A DNA stretch of 64,000 nt from positions 367,104-431,103 of the forward strand of contig JAAKBF010000039.1 in assembly GCA_012656075.1 (NCBI GenBank), in the 5' to 3' direction. Each line of letters opens with the position of its first letter. The stretch's first letter is position 1. The stretch comes from Phytophthora hibernalis. Lineage: Eukaryota; Oomycota; Peronosporomycetes; Peronosporales; Peronosporaceae. Of the stretch, positions 10,279 through 20,201 are shown piece after piece. Under the pieces are notes generated by a model. That model saw only the letters and a program-made list of their open reading frames with translations. It had not been told where the DNA came from and ran no database searches. The position numbers were made by a program, and so were the translations under genes.

Positions 10279-12004
10279 TTGTGCCGGCACTCAAACGACT
10301 ACACAGCGCCAAAGCCAATACGTCAGTACATATTAAGTACTCAATAGACCTCACGCTCCGCTTACTTGCATGCAACCCAACAGTCCGCACGATAGCGTAC
10401 TGCTATCAGCCCCCTGCATTTGCGGTCTTGCCCCCAGCGGCCGGAGCTTGCCGTTCTTCAGCTTTTCGCCATGTGCTCTTCCCTATCAATGGCGCCAGCA
10501 ACACAGCTATTTTTCACCAATAGGGAATAGTCAGCGCCAGGGACTTACGTTTTCTCAAGTCAATTCAAAGGCAACCAACCGGCCCCGAATCCAGTTCAGG
10601 CCGCCAGATCCAAGTTCGACTTTATCGTTTGGGATCTTGATCCCTAACAGACAGCAGAGCGAAGACTTCCGCTCTGTTCCACCCCGCATCCCACCAGGAC
10701 GTTCAAGCGTCACATCGCTATGTTTTTGGATGCGCTAATAGAGCAGATCCAGTCTACCAACGGGTATACAACTTTAGAAGTTCAGAAGATCACGGATCGC
10801 CCCCTCCGTTAGTTGGTGTTCGGGCGAGGTTGGGAAGTTGGATCCTGTCTTAACCAGATTTGGACGGATCCCGCTATACCGTATGGTTACGTACAAACCA
10901 ATTGCACCCCGAAGTCTCTCCACGAAGTTTGACGACCGCTACTCGAATAAAGAGTATGCTCGGATGTTTGCATGCGAACACCATTGTAGGGAATGGCCGC
11001 AGTCGCTCTCTTTGCCTAAATGGGTATGATGTCATACTTCTCCGCTGTATCTGCTACTTGTAGCAACACCAATATGCAATACACGTGAGCTTTGACTTTT
11101 GTCATCAAGTTCGCAAGTTGGCATTTTGACTATATTAACCGTGGCTTCTGACACAACAATCGTCAGTTGGCACAACAGATTCCAATCACCATGGATTTTG
11201 TTATTTGCCCTTTGTGTCGACCAAGTACGACGGGCTGACTTCACGTACGGACACCTAGCACGACATCACTGTCGTGGGTAATTCGGCACCGGGAAAGTTC
11301 GTCATCCATCTCAAAAGCCGCCAGACGTGGGTGATGTACGGAGCGACAAGAATATATCGTTCCGTGTGGAGGACTCGGTAGCTGCCGTTACCGAACTCCA
11401 TTGAAATGCGGTCTATTTGAAAGGCAGGTCTCTTGGAACTATGTGTATTTACGAAGTTGTTCAGTTTGAGTGCAAAACAAGCGTTTTACTGTACCGGTTC
11501 AATTATCTACCGCGATCATTCGTTTTCCAGGAACTGATGTAGAGATTGTCTACGTATACGAGTCCAGCTCGAGATCAGGCCGTATTAAACGTATACTATC
11601 ATTTAAGCCGTCACCTGTTAGAATTTGTCACAACCGGCGAAAATAACTGTGTGAATTTATATCCTTCGGATTATACGAATTATCAGCTATGCAATCCAGG
11701 TTTAGGATCGCCAGCATAGTTAGATCGCCGGATCGCGAGGCGGCTTGAAAGCGGCAGCGGGGTAACGTGCATACAGAGGTGCATGAAAGGAGGCTATAGT
11801 AGGGTACTACATCCCGCGCGCACCATTATGATTTTTAGTCTATTTTTTTACAAGTATATTGATGCTGCAGAGAGCAACCTCAAGTAAAATAGATAACATT
11901 TTATTTCATAATAACTTTTGCTTACTTCACTGGCACTCTGTGGGTCAGGTCGCGATCCGGTTAGAAGAATGATCGGATTGCAATCCCAGGCCAGCCCCTG
12001 TCCC

Positions 12005-12178
12005 TTCGGAACGCGATCCCGGTTAAGAATGGCTCTAAGGGGATGTTTCATTTAGGACGGCCCATACAATATATGAGACGTCCTAATATGATTTGCATTA
12101 AGAGAGAGAGTCGATTGATCACGGCGCGAGTTTCGGATCGCGATCCCAGTTAAGAACGGTCCTTAGGGGGTCATTTAG
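12005..12178. repeat. two direct copies of a ~48-bp motif
   Basis: Copies at 12005-12055 and 12132-12178 share TTCGGA.CGCGATCCC.GTTA followed by AGAA.GG and an AAGGGG...TTTAG-like end. A shorter related piece (TCGCGATCCGGTTAGAAGAA) lies at about 11949. They have no coding content. Confidence 0.65.
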
Positions 12179-12702
12179 CAATAACTCCGGAAGAGCGTTG
12201 ACTAGAATAACAATTCAAACGAAACAGCTTCTGGAAAACTCGTGGTCTTACAAAACAATATCAATTCATACAGGTGAAATTACTTGCCCCTCATTTCGAA
12301 AACGTCTGTGAGGCTCGGAAGCGTGGTGCCACATATGCGCAGCGCCTCTATCCGCTCCTTCACTGCCAGGGGTACTGCATCACACCGCCGAGTTGCTCCG
12401 CAATGTGTTCGCAGGAACCGCAGATTTGGGCCCCTCGCGGATACCCCTTTGTCCTCTTCTGTGATAGCTCGTTGCACTCGCTTTGGGGTCACCAACTTGA
12501 TATCAACTTGCGCATTTTATCCCGCCGATTAACTTTATCCTACCTTGAAAAGACAGGATAACTTTATTCCAGGAATAACTTCTTAGCCAATGAATGAAGT
12601 ATATTCAGCCAAAGGGTTAGGTCGGAATATCTTTTGCAATTCTTTTTGGCTCGTGCTAGTGGTACAAAACGGTCAGACATAGCCTTGCTAAGAGGTACAA
12701 TC

Positions 12703-12763
12703 ACGTACAAACTGTTTGTATTTGTACAAACTGGTCTCAATACGTACAAATCAGTTTGTACGT
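12703..12763. repeat. inverted repeat, ACGTACAAACTG arms
   Basis: Perfect 12-bp arms at 12703-12714 and 12752-12763. The loop contains further TGTACAAACTG-like copies in both orientations, so several alternative hairpins are possible. Confidence 0.7.
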
Positions 12764-13703
12764 GGATAAACCATCTCTCTAAGTACGTTTTTAGTTTTCA
12801 AAACTTACCCCTTCCGGAGATTTATTAAGAAATATCAAGTTCAAGGTGTTTCTACATGACATTATACTCTGCAAATAATACCGGATATAATCGTGCATTT
12901 TCTTATTCTTAGTAGCAATATAGTTTTCAAGGTGTATTTGTTTTCGCAAAATCGCACCTCCGATCGCACCATCTCCTAAGCTCTGAAATAAATTTCAGGG
13001 AATAGCTCGAACCGGATTAAAACAAACGGCAACGCCTACAACTGCAATCTAGCCTTGACTAGTTCGAAAGGCCAGCACCATTGCCCAACAAACAGAGTTT
13101 ACGCTCATCAAAGGGCCCAGTTAGTATTAGGAAGCTAATATAATCAATAGAGTGCATGTACGACTTCTTCTTCTAACTCAAAATGCTATAATATGGCCCG
13201 CCTCCACCAAAAACAATTTGAGAGTGATTATTTGGCCCGAATGAGATTAATCTTCCCCCACCCCGGCTTTCGCTTTAAGAGAATTTGCTGAGCTCCGTGC
13301 ATCCGGGCGTCGAATTCAGTATACCAAGGTGTAAACCGTTTGTCAGCCACAAAAGCATTTCTCCCTTCTCCTTTTTGAACGCGTGGCACGGCCGAGAATC
13401 ATGGAGATGTGGTCGCGCACCACGTCGAAGCGCCGTTTGGTCGTTGAAAATATATCTGACCTCGACGAGAGCGATGACGGTTCCGATGTCGAGACGTAGC
13501 AGTCGTCACCAACCCCAGCGCAACTGGTTTTGCAGATGACGCCCTCCCGAGTAGTGATGGGTCGGGGCATACGACTAGCAGCACAAGTGAATGTGGAGGA
13601 GAAGCTCTCGTTGTGTCCCCACCCCCGCAGCAGATCGAGGTTTCGTCTTGGGGGCACCTACAATATTTCCTAGCCAGTTATCAGACCTGGACGTTCCAGG
13701 AAA

Positions 13704-13751
13704 GTATGTGTTGTATTGTTTGTTTAAGCTCTAACTACTTCTTTTATGCAG
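13704..13751 (+). other. candidate 48-bp intron in the MULE relic
   Basis: The donor GTATGT, an internal CTCTAACT branch-like site and the acceptor TTATGCAG separate WTFQ from IFRIRTN, which are contiguous in the family pattern. Removing it leaves a small frame offset, so an indel has occurred or the site is decayed. Confidence 0.5.
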
Positions 13752-13957
13752 ATCTTTCGCATCCGCACAAACATCACCGCTGTAGAGCGGAACGCCAAGA
13801 TGGAGAAGAATCAGACAAAGGCCAATAAGATCCCTAGTGTTTCGGACCACTATGTCAAGCCTTACGTGTGCACGCACCACTGCAAGTACCCGTCACACGA
13901 AAACATTAAACGCCCTCGCCAGGAGACTCAGCAATCCCAGAAGTCATTTTTTCTTTA

Positions 13958-14040
13958 GGTTCAATCGGGTGAATTCAGGTTCGGTCGGGCGAATTCGGGG
14001 TTCAGTCGGGTCGATTCGGGTATAGTTGGCGTCATTCGGT
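13958..14040. repeat. about four tandem copies of a 20-21-bp motif
   Basis: Degenerate copies of GGTTCAGTCGGGCGAATTCG lie head to tail inside the MULE relic. A further copy (TTCAGTCGGGACGAATTCGG) lies at 14869-14888, also within the transposase reading frame. Confidence 0.75.
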
Positions 14041-14303
14041 CCATTCGAGTAGATATGACCAAGCTCAGTTGCGGATGTACTTATACAAACTGTTTGATTC
14101 GTAATTATCTGTCTAGATCAACGCTTGTGTCCAAGTAGTGGACAAGTCCACCAAGAGGTTCGCTGTCAGGATTACTAAATGCAGCACAACCATGGTATTT
14201 CCCACCATTCGCTTAGGGGACAAGCGTTTGAAACGTTGATGGCTGACTTCGGTGAGCAGACGGGTAATGTTGGTCGGAGTTTTGTTGATGATGCGCATCA
14301 AAG

Positions 14304-14369
14304 GTAAGTTCAATTTCTGATACTCAATGATACTATTGCAACCTCATTAACTTTGTCGTATCCGTACAG
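14304..14369 (+). other. candidate 66-bp intron in the MULE relic
   Basis: A consensus donor GTAAGT and an acceptor CCGTACAG lie between DDAHQ and LQTKHMRALFEQF, where MULE transposases are continuous. Confidence 0.55.
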
Positions 14370-15224
14370 AAAATCCCGACCTGTATCACTCTACAAACCA
14401 AGCATATGCGCGCCCTTTTCGAGCAATTTCCAGACGTTCTTCTTATTGATGCCACTCATGGTACCAACCGATCGAAGCACATAGTTTTCTCTCTCATGGT
14501 TCATGATACTTTTGGCAAGGGTCAATTCGTTCAGCATGCCCTTCTGCAGAATAAACGTTGGACAACACTGTTGATAAAGTCCAGTGCGTGCTCTTCGACA
14601 AAGATTTCACCGAAATGCCGGTGTTTGAAGACGGTATTTCCTGATGTCACTGTGCTGATGTGCCAGTTTCATGTTTTGAAGAACCTGGGGAGAAGATTAC
14701 AACTTTTAACTACTGCTTAAACGCGTCGCAGAAAGACCAGTTGCGTGGAGTTATGAGTTTGCTGGTATACGCAAAGACGTAGGTGGGGTATGCAAAGCAT
14801 TGCAAGTACGTGGTTCATATGGCGTCGATTGGTTATTCAACGAGATCTCAGGCAGACCGCGCATCAGCTTCAGTCGGGACGAATTCGGGCCGCGATTCGC
14901 TTCCAAACGAAGTCAGTCTGGACGACGACGAACAAAATGGTGAGCAGCACCCCTTTGTGGACTATTTTACCAAGAACATGGATAATTGCCGCGATCTCTG
15001 GTGCGTGTACAAACGGCACAACACTGTGAGGCATGGGAACAACACCAACGACCGCCTGGAATCATCGTGGAAGCAGTTGAAGGAATGGATTGATTCATTC
15101 AAGGCTGCCGATGAGTGCATTGCGTCAATCATGTATTACCAAAGTCTACAGGAGCGATTATCCCTCAGTAAACTGTACAAGAAATTTAGTGTGTAGCATG
15201 CTGATTATGGCGGAGAGCTGACTG

Positions 15225-15918
15225 AATCTGCCGACACAGTCGCAGCTAATTACGCGCTGAAGTCTCCGGACCGACCCGTCGACAACATCGATGTCTCTGA
15301 TTCCGTGTTGCAACGCCAATCGGTCATCCAATTTGTGCGTAATGCACTTCAGGAGGCAGTGGACAAACAAAAGGAAAACGCGGACAAGCGGGGCGCAAAA
15401 ATGTGACTACATTTACACCAGGAGATCGAGTACTCCTGTCGACGGACGGCATCCGCGCATCAGCAGGAACCAACCTTGACGCGAGCAAACTTGCGCCGCG
15501 ATATATTGGTCCATTTCAAGTTACGAAAGTGAACGGTGATTACGTCGGGCGACTGAAGAAGTACCATCCAGCTAAGATCCCGTCGACCGCGGCGGAGCAT
15601 GAGTTCGGCATCCCTCTAGACGAGCACGCTGAGTCATCAAACTGTCCGAGTCATTCACCCGCTCGCACGGGCGCACGTCTGGGTGCTGACTCCCGATCCC
15701 ATACGACTCCAGATCCTGATCGACCAGAACGCGAGGCTGACCGACGCGAAGGTCCCCGCCCATTGTTGGCTCGAACGGAGATACACACTGGATCGTATTG
15801 TGGAGCACGAGGATCCACCGCGTACACATACACGCACTCAGACGAGTCTCTCTTCAAGACACGCGGTTCCATCCGCGCGACGCTACAGAATCCGTTGACT
15901 TGGATTCTCACCAGATGA
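15225..15918 (+). pseudogene. gypsy Pol: integrase C-terminal part
   Basis: The first part (15225-15400) reads SADTVAANYA, then VSDSVLQRQSVIQFVRNALQ and VDKQKENADKRGAK in one frame. At an A5 run near 15396-15401 the frame shifts and continues to 15918. There it shows the integrase C-terminal fold of gypsy elements: FTPGDRVLLSTDGIRASAGT, then KLAPRYIGPFQVTKVNGDYV and a charged, Pro/Arg-rich tail. The same frameshift is present in the right-arm copy, so it predates the duplication. The catalytic core is absent here. Confidence 0.75.
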
Positions 15919-16104
15919 TGACCGCGCGCCACGTTCCTCTGGGACGTTCCGGACGTTGTACGCGACTACGAGAACGCGATCGCGAACACACGCGACGCCA
16001 CAGGCGATCCTGAGGTGGACGAGGCCACGAGCAACAATGCCAACGGCGCCTTCGATGTCCAAGGCGGGAACTAGAAGCATTACGAGCGGGGATTTCAGAC
16101 GGTG

Positions 16105-16173
16105 ATTCGTGTGGGGATCGAACCCACGTGCGGTTCGCAGAAGTGTGATGGCTAACCAGCCCCACCACTATGT
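16105..16173 (-). other. tRNA-like segment (degenerate)
   Basis: On the minus strand there is a good T-arm (GTGGG, loop TTCGATC, CCCAC), a B-box-like GGTTCGATCCC and a D-arm-like GCTGGTTAGC. The acceptor stem pairs only partly and no proper anticodon arm forms, so I do not call a working tRNA. It may be a decayed SINE or captured tRNA fragment. Confidence 0.4.
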
Positions 16174-16392
16174 GGGTTGTGTGGGTTGGCACCAACAAGG
16201 TCACTTGAAGATATTCACGTCAGTGATCCCGACGTACTCGCATGGATGCGCGGCATCCGGTGCCGTAGGGCACGGACGTTTCGGCGCATGTGAATCAGTC
16301 GCCGTGTTGCGCGTGCGGTCTCCGCCCGCCGCGCCCGCCGTGTTTGCCTTCGGCGTCCTTCGTTTCCAGCAGTTTCTTTGGTGTTCTTTACT

Positions 16393-16415
16393 TGCACTCA
16401 CGGGGCGTGAGTGCA
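16393..16415. repeat. hairpin before the polypurine tract, left copy
   Basis: Perfect 10-bp arms TGCACTCACG and CGTGAGTGCA with a GGG loop, 6 bp before the polypurine tract. Confidence 0.8.
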
Positions 16416-16432
16416 GCTTTGAAGGAGGGTGA

Positions 16433-16665
16433 TGTAATGGACCCTCCAATTTACATATGTAGGTAGATCTATATAGGTTGATATACAAAGTAGGATCAAA
16501 AGCACACGGCTAGCGTGTGCTTCTCTGTCATCATATGATTGGTTGAAAGTGGGGAGCCAGACCCATTTCATCCAATCATGTGCTGACCTTCCTTTGAGTG
16601 GTTCACATAGACCCAGGAGACACCCGCCCTGGTCCCAATAATGAAACAGAGTTGATTTTACCACA
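16433..16665 (+). repeat. gypsy 3' LTR, left copy
   Basis: 233 bp beginning TGTAATGG and ending TTACCACA (TG...CA), directly after the polypurine tract. It contains an internal hairpin (AGCACACG-GCTAG-CGTGTGCT). Without a second LTR of the same element the ends are inferred from the TG/CA termini and the tract. Confidence 0.65.
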
Positions 16666-16727
16666 GACTAAATACTTGGTCTCAGTATCACTGAGATACC
16701 GGACGCTTCCTCACCGCTACGTGTAAG

Positions 16728-18362
16728 CTAATAACGGTAAACACTTAGCCCGTTACAGCAGTCATCACACGCGCACGTGAACCATCTATCTACTGTAATC
16801 TGTGCGCCAGCCTTAATGTCTTTGATCATCCGCACCAGCCCTTTCACACTCGTTCTGCTGTGCACCTCCACGAATGCAGCGGTGGGGTCACAGGCGTGGC
16901 TAATGAAGCGCGTAGTGAAGCCACAATCAAGTGCTTCAACGTACACGTACTTGTTGCGCACCGACATGGTGTTGTACAACATTGTGAGCCCACTGTTCTG
17001 CTTCATCGCTTGGATTAGCTGCCCATGGACCAGCGCGCTATACTCGCTCAACTTGCCTGCGTACTCCCCAATTATGTCGCCCACGTCGAGGAACGTCGTG
17101 GTGTAGACGCCAAGGCCGACACGTCTGGTGTCGAAAAGTTTGAGTGTAGATCTCGCATGCGGTGCGTTGCTGCAAACCGCGCCAAGTTTGCAACATTCGG
17201 TCGTACAGTACACGGCGCAGGCTACATTCTCGTACGTATCCAGGAAATAGTCCCGAAGCACTTGCAGTATCCGAGATCGCCGATGTCGGGGAACGATATT
17301 CCGTCCGGTACTATGCATTCCTTGATACATTTAATCTCCTTCGGCCACGCCACCTCCTCTACAATCGGTGGGTCTTCAACAATGGCTTCTTTGCATACAG
17401 GACGACGTGCATGTAGTTTCTGTAGGCGTTCCTTCACAGTCGGCAAACCATGCAAGTCCTTGGTCTTTTTGGCAGTTAGGGACTTGGCATGGTGAATCTG
17501 CGTCCCACTACGAGAAAAGCCGCACCTTGCTTGGTGACGGCGCTTCCTAGAGCGACTAACGTGCCACCTACTTCATCTCTTCTTCGCCTAGTGCCTAATT
17601 ATTTCACGCTGGCCTCTGGTAGGAATGCACTTCAGATATTCTTGTAGTCGTAGTAGCTCGACGTCATTTGGTTCCACCATACACGCCGCCTGGTCATCGT
17701 CACCACAATGCACTGCAACATCTTACTCTTCGCGTGGCTTGCTGTCGGACGCACGGGAAGCGAGCAGCCCAGGACTCTCATCTCGCTCGATGTCCGACGA
17801 AACCAAATCAGTCGTCGCACGGGGGTAAGTTGTAACCGGGATCAGGAACTTTTCCTCGCTTGGTGGGGTTGCTTCTGGCTCAAGCAATGGTACTGCAGGT
17901 GTCACCAACTGCCCCAGCGCAACTTTGCGCGCGTTGGACGAAGCCGAAGCGGCCGGGTCGATCGCTGCATCTTCTCCCGACCTTGTGGCTTCCGGTGAAG
18001 CGTCGCTGCAGTCACTTTCCTCGCGTTCAGCAGAAAGCTGACGTCGAGCTGTATCTATTGCATCATCTACAGCGATCGGAAAAGCTAAATTGAGAGCGCT
18101 AGAGGAAACCATCAGTATTAAGGCGATATGTCCTGAGCTTCCGCCACTTGGCGTACGCCCCCTTGAAACGGTTTCCGAAACGGTCAACATGGCGCTTCAC
18201 CATACTCACCAGAGGGATCACCTCCCCGTGTCCACCGAGATCAGGAATGGCTCGCCTGGCGTGTCGTCGATACTCAAGATGGTGGCCCCTGGCATCGCCA
18301 CAGACGAACGCCATCGATTAATACTCGAGTAAGTCGCCTGCATACAGGGTCTTGGAAGGCAT
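16728..18362 (-). pseudogene. SET-domain methyltransferase-like gene, broken
   Basis: The gene is read right to left. The N-terminal part (18362-18100, two frames) has KTLYAGDLLEY, one stop, then ATILSIDDTPGEPFLISVDT and MVKRHVDRFGNRFKGAYAKW. A Ser/Glu-rich linker follows, with a stop at 17723. A pre-SET (AWS-like) cysteine region (KCIKECIVPDGISFPDIGDL, GYCKCFG) is broken by a frameshift near 17260 and resumes as CTTECCKLGAVCSN. The SET core shows GVYTTTFLDVGDIIGEYAGK, RFISHACDPTAAF and GAQITVDRW, then post-SET WFTCACDDCCNG. The usual N-H-S is S-H-A here, and the usual catalytic YDY tyrosine is replaced, so even the core looks inactive. The last codons lie in the inverted-repeat arm. Family sure; the start is uncertain. 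Confidence 0.7.
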
Positions 18363-18870
18363 TTCAGCTGCACTTAGGCCTGTCTTGGTGCTGCGAAGAC
18401 TGCAGGATCTTGCGGGGCGCGTCGGAGATTCGAGTCGTCCGGAGAATGGAAGCGGAATCAATATGGGAAATGTTCCCCTATATTCGCGTAAACACTTAGG
18501 CCACCCACGCCGCAGGGTGAAGCGGCTGCTTTGGCAGACAGGCCACGGCAGCGGGTAGTACATAGCCCGCTGGCGAGCCTCGTTTCATGGACCAGGTTGC
18601 CTTCGTCTTTGTGCTATGGTATTGACCGAATGCTGCTGGTCCGATCCCCCATGGGAATCGTGATATTACCGCTTTGACCCCCCTCTGCTTATGCACTTGA
18701 ATACGTGCAGATTGCATGACGAATTCGTTTGGACATCAGCTCGACTTATAGACCACTTCAGCACGACCAAGAACACGGAGGATGGATACTATTAGCAGAA
18801 GAATAAGAGGAGCAGTGGCATGTCATTGAAGCAGCAAGTATCAACTTATCGACAAGGGGGTCGTGCCAAG
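18363..18870. other. no gene seen
   Basis: Sequence between the SET relic and the copia-like LTR. Frames are short. A polypurine-like ACAAGGGGG lies at about 18851-18859, just before the LTR start, as would be expected upstream of a 3' LTR. Confidence 0.35.
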
Positions 18871-18872
18871 TG

Positions 18873-19361
18873 TTGAGTGTAGAGGCAGTTAACCTGCCTC
18901 ATATATAAAACCTGAATCAGATAATCCTGTCTAAGATGATATGTAATCCAATACGAGAGGACATTCAGAACAGATCACAGATGGAGATGTGATCTGGCTA
19001 CATAATAGTGCGATGACGATAGAAGGCAAAGGAATCGATGCCGCCCCGGACGCAATCCGACGCGTGCTCACTTCCTCTTTAACCTCAAACTGAGTACGTC
19101 GTCTAGAGTACGGCAATTAGGAATAAGAGTTAATACACGTAGTGAGCTATCTCCTGTGTTGCGCCATTTAACAATTCAAGTAAAAAGAGCAAACCCAAAA
19201 CAAGCGAGAGCGTGGTCGACAATCTGTCCTTCCATGGGAACCAGACTCTGTTCGCGGCGTACAAGGACAAGTTCAAGGCCCATCTGGTCGCAATGAGCGA
19301 CGCGCTAGTCGTGACCGAGCTACAAGCGAAGCGTCGCGCTCCAATTGCACGCTACGAGGAT
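18873..19361 (+). mobile_element. copia-like LTR and Gag start, truncated
   Basis: From 18873 the sequence begins TGTTGAGTGTAGAGGCAGTT and soon has a TATA-like CATATATAAAA, typical of a copia-type LTR. The LTR 3' end was not located. From about 19146 an open frame reads SKKSKPKTSESVVDNLSFHG, then QTLFAAYKDKFKAHLVAMSD, the N-terminal pattern of copia-like Gag. It runs without a stop into the right inverted-repeat arm at 19362 and ends at 19391 by chance. The element is cut at that junction and no pol follows. Confidence 0.5.
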
Positions 19362-19453
19362 TGTAACGGGCTAAGTGTTTACCGTTATTAGCTTACACGT
19401 AGCGGTGAGGAAGCGTCCGGTATCTCAGTGATACTGAGACCAAGTATTTAGTC

Positions 19454-19686
19454 TGTGGTAAAATCAACTCTGTTTCATTATTGGGACCAGGGCGGGTGTC
19501 TCCTGGGTCTATGTGAACCACTCAAAGGAAGGTCAGCACATGATTGGATGAAATGGGTCTGGCTCCCCACTTTCAACCAATCATATGATGACAGAGAAGC
19601 ACACGCTAGCCGTGTGCTTTTGATCCTACTTTGTATATCAACCTATATAGATCTACCTACATATGTAAATTGGAGGGTCCATTACA
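19454..19686 (-). repeat. gypsy 3' LTR, right copy
   Basis: Same 233-bp TG...CA unit as 16433-16665 in opposite orientation. It is preceded on the minus strand by GAGAGGAGGGTGA, one base longer than the left copy. Confidence 0.65.
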
Positions 19687-20201
19687 TCACCCTCCTCTCA
19701 AAGCTGCACTCACGCCCCGTGAGTGCAAGTAAAGAACACCAAAGAAACTGCTGGAAACGAAGGACGCCGAAGGCAAACACGGCGGGCGCGGCGGGCGGAG
19801 ACCGCACGCGCAACACGGCGACTGATTCACATGCGCCGAAACGTCCGTGCCCTACGGCACCGGATGCCGCGCATCCATGCGAGTACGTCGGGATCACTGA
19901 CGTGAATATCTTCAAGTGACCTTGTTGGTGCCAACCCACACAACCCACATAGTGGTGGGGCTGGTTAGCCATCACACTTCTGCGAACCGCACGTGGGTTC
20001 GATCCCCACACGAATCACCGTCTGAAATCCCCGCTCGTAATGCTTCTAGTTCCCGCCTTGGACATCGAAGGCGCCGTTGGCATTGTTGCTCGTGGCCTCG
20101 TCCACCTCAGGATCGCCTGTGGCGTCGCGTGTGTTCGCGATCGCGTTCTCGTAGTCGCGTACAACGTCCGGAACGTCCCAGAGGAACGTGGCGCGCGGTC
20201 A
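19687..20201 (-). other. gypsy 3' untranslated region, right copy
   Basis: Mirror of 15919-16432. The hairpin lies at 19704-19726 and the tRNA-like segment at about 19947-20015 (now plus strand). Confidence 0.55.

Larger units (their letters stand above)
10279..13400. other. unassigned 3.1-kb stretch, mostly decayed repeats
   Basis: There is no confident gene. A plus-strand region near 10720-11030 has protein-like pieces in different frames (for example YTTLEVQKITDRPLR) but no recognisable family. A minus-strand frame at 12495-12280 (71 codons) is also unidentified. Repeats inside the stretch are listed separately. The rest is AT-rich and shows no coding signal. Confidence 0.35.
13401..15224 (+). 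pseudogene. MULE-type transposase relic with two candidate introns
   Basis: This is a Mutator-like (MULE) transposase relic. It starts at the ATG at 13401 (MEMWSRTTSKRRLVVENISD, acidic) and has a stop at 13497. It continues in another frame into a FAR1/FLYWCH-like DNA-binding region (SSWGHLQYFLASYQTWTFQ; then IFRIRTNITAVERNAKM and KPYVCTHHCKYPSHENIKRP). The transposase core follows at 14190-14700: RGQAFETLMADFGEQTGNVG, LQTKHMRALFEQFPD, the first catalytic Asp in VLLIDATHGTN, DKDFTEM in a shifted frame, and FPDVTVLMCQFHVLKNLG. The C-terminal part (14783-15196) has HPFVDYFTKNMDNCRDLWC and ASWKQLKE-like sequence with ECIASIMYYQ. It is broken by stops, frameshifts and a tandem repeat, and ends where the inverted-repeat arm begins at 15225. 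Confidence 0.8.
15919..16432 (+). other. gypsy 3' untranslated region, left copy
   Basis: Non-coding tail between pol and the LTR. It contains the tRNA-like segment (16105-16173), a 23-bp hairpin (16393-16415) and the polypurine tract. Confidence 0.6.
15225..16665 (+). mobile_element. Ty3/gypsy retrotransposon, 3' fragment (left copy)
   Basis: This is the 3' end of a Ty3/gypsy element: the end of pol, a 0.5-kb untranslated region, a polypurine tract (GAAGGAGGGTGA, 16421-16432) and one 233-bp LTR. Everything upstream of the integrase C-terminal domain is missing, cut at the junction with the MULE relic. It cannot move on its own. The matching fragment in the right arm is contiguous with more of the integrase. 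Confidence 0.8.
15225..16757. repeat. left arm of the 1.53-kb inverted repeat
   Basis: Nearly identical in reverse complement to 19362-20895; only a few substitutions and a 1-bp length difference were seen. The outer boundary cuts the MULE relic at 15225. The inner boundary at 16757 lies within the last codons of the SET-domain relic. In plus orientation it holds gypsy integrase C-terminus, 3' untranslated region, polypurine tract, 3' LTR and 92 bp of flank. Confidence 0.95.

Noticed and set aside
13958..14040. Telomere-like or satellite repeat
   Set aside because: Only about four degenerate 20-bp copies, not a telomeric motif, and embedded in transposase sequence.
18873..19391. A fusion protein of copia Gag with the SET tail (shared ending NGLSVYRY)
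   Set aside because: The shared residues come from the inverted-repeat arm; the open frame across the junction is best explained by chance.
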